Source of the DNA: Mactromeris polynyma
Taxonomy: Eukaryota; Mollusca; Bivalvia; Venerida; Mactridae
Length of the DNA: 64,000 nt
Direction: 5' to 3'
NCBI GenBank assembly: GCA_032209605.1
Contig: JASFXZ010000005.1
Span: 18,838,860-18,902,859 of the forward strand
The notes beneath the pieces were generated by a model that ran no database searches, was not told where the DNA came from, and saw nothing but the letters and a program-made list of their open reading frames with translations. Positions 60,843 to 64,000 of this stretch are shown in pieces. Within the stretch, counting starts at the first letter, position 1. Every line of letters starts with the position of its first letter. The position numbers were made by a program, and so were the translations under genes.

Positions 60843-61322
60843 AGCATCATCAAGTAAGAGGCAACATTCCTGAGGGTTCAGCGCAAGACTATACTAACGC
60901 CTGTGTATTTATAATATAATTTATATAGGAGTTAGTATAGTATTGCACTGAACCCTATATATAGCATCATCAAGTAAGTGGAAACATTCCTGAGGGTTCA
61001 GCGCAAGACTATACTAACTCCTGTGTATTTATAATATAATTTATATAGGAGTTAGTATAGTCTTGCACTGAACCCTATATATAGCATCATCAAGTAAGTG
61101 GAAACATTCCTGAGGGTTCAGCGCAAGACTATAGTAACTCCTGTGTATTTATAATATAATTTATATAGGAGTTAGTATAGTCTTGCACTGAACCCTATAT
61201 ATAGCATCATCAAGTAAGTGGAAACATTCCTGAGGGTTCAGCGCAAGACTATAGTAACTCCTGTGTATTTATAATATAATTAAATAGGAGTTAGTATAGT
61301 CTTGCACTGATCCCTATATATG
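60843..61322. repeat. Tandem array of four 120-bp units, each a near-perfect hairpin
   Basis: Units repeat every 120 bp (AGCATCATCAAGTAAG at 60843, 60963, 61083, 61203). Each holds an 82-bp palindrome with arms GGGTTCAGYGCAAGACTATA continuing to CTAACTCCT (about 29 bp, 1-2 mismatches) and a 24-nt AT-rich loop. Palindromes are at 60874-60955, 60994-61075, 61114-61195 and 61234-61314. It looks like a small palindromic MITE amplified in tandem. Confidence 0.92.
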
Positions 61323-61441
61323 TACATGCAAATCCATGGAATGCCATTCATACTTAGCACCAGGAATTGAGATGTAAACAAAAGTCAAACCATCAAACCA
61401 TTTTTACCAAAATCTTTATGATTGTTAATCCTAAAAGTAAA

Positions 61442-61624
61442 GTGTTTATTTATTATAGTGTCACCCCTATTTAAAGGGCCAGCCATTTCTGACTTATGAG
61501 ACACCTACCTTCTGAGCACATTAACTTCCCGACCGGCCATATCAGAATTGAACCCTGTCGGGATTCGAACCTTCGACCTCCCGCTCCTAAGGCGGATGTC
61601 TTAATCACTCGGCCACGGGAGACG
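61442..61624 (-). mobile_element. tRNA-Leu/Ser-derived SINE in transporter intron
   Basis: On the minus strand, the head has box A GTGGCCGAGTGATTAAGACA, an anticodon arm TCCGC-CTTAGGA-GCGGG (TAG, Leu-like) and box B GGTTCGAATCC. The body ends in the shared ACACTATAATAAATAAACAC tail. Confidence 0.72.
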
Positions 61625-62362
61625 GTTTTATCTAAATACATCTCTCTCCATTTCGTTGATGTGGCAATTCGATTTATTTAAGTATAATTCTATTAATAGA
61701 AAGAGAGTACTATAAATGTTAACTGCTAATTTACACTTGATTACAAAGAGATATTGCAAATGCAAGTTGTTTCCTAAACAAGTTTAGTTGTAAACTATAG
61801 GGGAAGGAGAGTAGATGACGTTACTGATACAGACAACAACATCTGCGTCATATTTTCACTTCCTGTTTTGTAGTACGGTTAAATCTTCAAAATCAAATTA
61901 TTATAAAAATGTTTTCTGTTAGCTCAAAATCATCAATGTTTTTGTCCGTAATACTTTATAAACAAATTATATCAGTCATTTTGTAATGTCAATTTATACA
62001 ATCAATCTTCATATATTTACTGCATTTATTGCTACATAAAAATACCTAGGGCTTATTTTCAATGTCAGTTATTTTTCCCGACGTCCAAACCGTGTCGGAC
62101 TCGGCAGTTTTCCTCTGGTCCATGTCGCATACATAAAAGTAAAATATGGTCCATTTTTAGGACAGCTTGATGTTTAATGAGGATTACCTGCTCATATAAA
62201 ACTCCTCAAAATTCTGAGTTCTTTATCAGGCCTTAACTGAAGATCTTAATGTACATTTTTACCTTTGATCATGTTAAGATACTGCTATTGATTGACTGTT
62301 CGTGTCTGTGCAGTGTACCCTGTACCGTCTGCTTTTATAAACTTCTACATGTAGTAAAAATT

Positions 62363-62413
62363 GTAGATTTATGTAGATTTATGTAGATTTATGTAGATTT
62401 ATGTAGATTTATG
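62363..62413 (+). repeat. Decamer repeat TAGATTTATG
   Basis: About five units of the 10-bp motif TAGATTTATG, roughly 190 bp before the acceptor of the second transporter exon. Confidence 0.9.
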
Positions 62414-62600
62414 TTGTGATTATGTGTAAGGGTTACATTATTGTCTTGTTCAAAATTAGCCCCCTTTCCATTCTCTAAATGCTTGGTGCCACCTAAAAAA
62501 GGGCCAACTTTTGCAATGTGCGTACTAAATTATTTCCCAGAATTCCAATTTAGTATTGTTTACACATTTCTCCTAATGCGTTTATTTTGTATATTTACAG

Positions 62601-63208
62601 CATTTGTTGGTTCTACATGCACTGGTGTGACATTTTTGATGTGTACAGTGTCCAGTATATTGAGTGATCGAATAGGAATACGAACAACTGCGTGTACGGG
62701 TGCAGTGTTAGCCACTATAGGCCTTATAGCAACTGCGTTTATACAGGAGTTGGAACTTCTCTATTTGACATTTGGCCTACTTCTAGGTATCGGTTCCTCT
62801 ATGGTGTATTCGCCGTCACTTGTGATTCTCGGTCATTATTTCAAGAAAAACTTGGGATTAGTGAACGGAATTGTTGCGTTCGGAAGCTCCGTATTCACCA
62901 TAGTGTTGACTCGAATTTTGCCATATCTACTAAAAGTTATCGAAATCAAGTATTGCTTCTTATTCCTTGCGAGTCTTCATTTTGTGTTGATTCTTTTCAC
63001 ATTGACATGGAAACCATTATTTTTCAAAGAAGACCACCTTGCAGCGCTTACGTTGTCTACAGAAAGTGTGTATCAGCATTGTAACGATTGTTGTTCATGG
63101 ACAAAGAAGTTCCTTAATGTAAAAATCTGGAAAAGTCGAGCTTACGTAACATGGATTGCCTCCCTTTGCATCGCCTTCTTTGGGTACTTTGTGCCATTTT
63201 TCCACTTG
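62601..63208 (+). CDS. Monocarboxylate transporter-like (SLC16 family), second coding exon (TM2 to TM7 start)
   Basis: This exon completes codon 98 (G|CA, Ala) and encodes residues 98-300. It joins the first exon in frame, reading LKT-AFVGS. The acceptor is TATTTACAG|CA at 62600 and the donor is TTG|GTAAGT at 63208 (phase 0). It covers the TM2-TM6 region, including the second SLC16 conserved block around residues 170-197 (SPSLVILGHYFKK then LGLVNGIVAFGSSVFT), which is very like the MCT10/MCT8 wording. A TM6-like stretch ending TLTW comes next, then a central hydrophilic loop with CNDCCSW, and then SRAYVTW leading into TM7. The C-terminal half lies beyond 64000. The open frame extends upstream of 62601, but that part lies before the acceptor and is not family-like. 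No frameshift or internal stop is seen. The family is sure; the subfamily is inferred. Confidence 0.92.
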
Positions 63209-64000
63209 GTAAGTTTTCAGAAGTTAACAATACATGACTAATTATTAATTTATTAATGATTAATTTATGTAAATTGAGGTGTGGGATAAAAAATTGCATG
63301 TGCATTTACTCCTCAGTTATTGGCCATCTTGAATTTTAACACCACCTCCTTGATAAGATATCGTGATGATTGTTGAAAATTACCATTTTCTCAATGCTCA
63401 ACAGAATAAGTGCTATGACCTGTCCATGCTCACCTTGAGCCAAAGGCCATTATGACAGTTGCTTTGAAAAACTGATGGTCTCAAACCACTTAGCCTGTCT
63501 AGATAATTGTTACTGTAATGACCCTTTGGTGGTCCTCCACCGAATCACCTGAGATAAAGCAGGCTCTTGCAGAACTCCAAACTGTAAAAATCTTGTATTA
63601 GAGATAAGGTCATATAGGGACAATTGACAGAAAAGGAAGATTTTTCGGTCTGTGAAAAGCTGAATTTGGCAAGTTTTAGAATTGATCATTGGACCACCCT
63701 CTACTATTTAGTTTTCTAATTTTGATTTTTCAAACAACATGATTGCCTGTGGCTATGGCAGTCTGGTTTTTTTATATATCAAAAGCGTAATACCATTGTA
63801 ACTCTCGTAAGCCATATAAAACTACCATAGCCCTCTTGTTCTGATTGCCGAAGAGAAACCAATAAACGATTTATTGTAACAGTAGTATATTGGTGATAAC
63901 CTGTTATGATTTACAATGTCTCCCATTTATTGTAGTCAGTTAATAGTTTATGATGATAATGGCTTGCCATACTACATGATATATTGAGTCAAAATATCGT
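63209..64000 (+). other. Intron following the second transporter exon (partial)
   Basis: It begins with a consensus GTAAGT donor. No acceptor with a continuing SLC16-like reading frame occurs before the window edge, so the TM7-TM12 exons must lie to the right. No repeat was recognised here. Confidence 0.7.

Larger units (their letters stand above)
57752..62600 (+). other. Intron between the two transporter exons
   Basis: A 4.85-kb phase-1 intron with GTAAGA donor and TTTACAG acceptor. It holds two short HINE-like elements (58.28 and 59.77 kb), a 139-bp tandem duplication (58.86 kb), a four-unit hairpin array (60.84 kb), a tRNA-derived SINE (61.44 kb) and a decamer repeat close to the acceptor (62.36 kb). 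No additional exon was recognised inside it. Confidence 0.85.

Noticed and set aside
60843..61322. CRISPR array
   Set aside because: Repeats every 120 bp without variable spacers, each unit palindromic, in an animal intron. It is a tandem repeat.
62441..62600. Upstream extension of the second transporter exon reading MSCSKLAPFPF
   Set aside because: It lies before a good acceptor (TTTACAG) that joins in phase to the first exon, and the extension is not SLC16-like.

Overview
The window is AT-rich animal DNA that is mostly non-coding and crowded with short mobile elements. Introns with GT..AG borders, several tRNA-derived SINE families, non-autonomous DNA transposons, and dispersed repeats ending TTTTTAGCTC/GAGCTAAAAA or built on GACCTTGACCTTTGA blocks point to a mollusc, most likely a heterodont (clam-like) bivalve. 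The species assignment is inference; the sequence itself shows a metazoan, transposon-rich genome.

Only one host gene is well supported. It is the N-terminal half of an SLC16/monocarboxylate transporter-like protein (closest in motif to the MCT8/MCT10 branch), on the plus strand at the right end. One coding exon at 57460-57751 carries the N-terminal tail and TM1 with the DGGWGW signature. A 4.85-kb intron follows, then a second exon at 62601-63208 carrying TM2 to the start of TM7. The intron phases fit (phase 1, then phase 0). The gene runs off the right edge. A 5' UTR exon and promoter probably lie upstream but cannot be placed.

The rest, left to right: a foldback element (3.65 kb); a tRNA-Thr-derived SINE (5.2-5.5 kb); a rolling-circle-type (Helentron/HINE-like) element (6.4-8.0 kb); a tRNA-like unit inside a short duplication (9.65-9.89 kb); a 1.47-kb segment duplicated on both sides of another HINE-like element (12.7-17.1 kb); a 37-bp minisatellite (21.1-21.7 kb); a long-TIR MITE (22.0 kb); small tandem duplications; more HINE-like copies (26.8, 29.5, 34.5, 40.2, 41.2 kb, and two in the transporter intron); a TA-flanked Tc1/mariner-type element (31.4-32.8 kb); three copies of a CAGTG-ended element with 5-bp target duplications (38.1, 51.5, 53.6 kb); a GC-rich PIF/Harbinger-type element with a TTA duplication and a lysine-rich coding remnant (38.9-40.0 kb); nested SINEs (43.9-44.3, 47.4, 51.4-52.1, 61.4 kb); a 57-bp minisatellite (45.3-46.2 kb); a 22-bp minisatellite (52.6-53.2 kb); and a four-unit array of near-perfect hairpins in the transporter intron (60.8-61.3 kb).

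The most informative pattern is that three HINE-like copies sit exactly between direct repeats much longer than any normal target-site duplication (53 bp, about 55 bp and about 1.47 kb). This suggests that their insertion or mobilisation duplicated flanking DNA. Apart from the transporter, no operon-like or pathway relationship can be read from the window, and no functional structural RNA gene is convincing.
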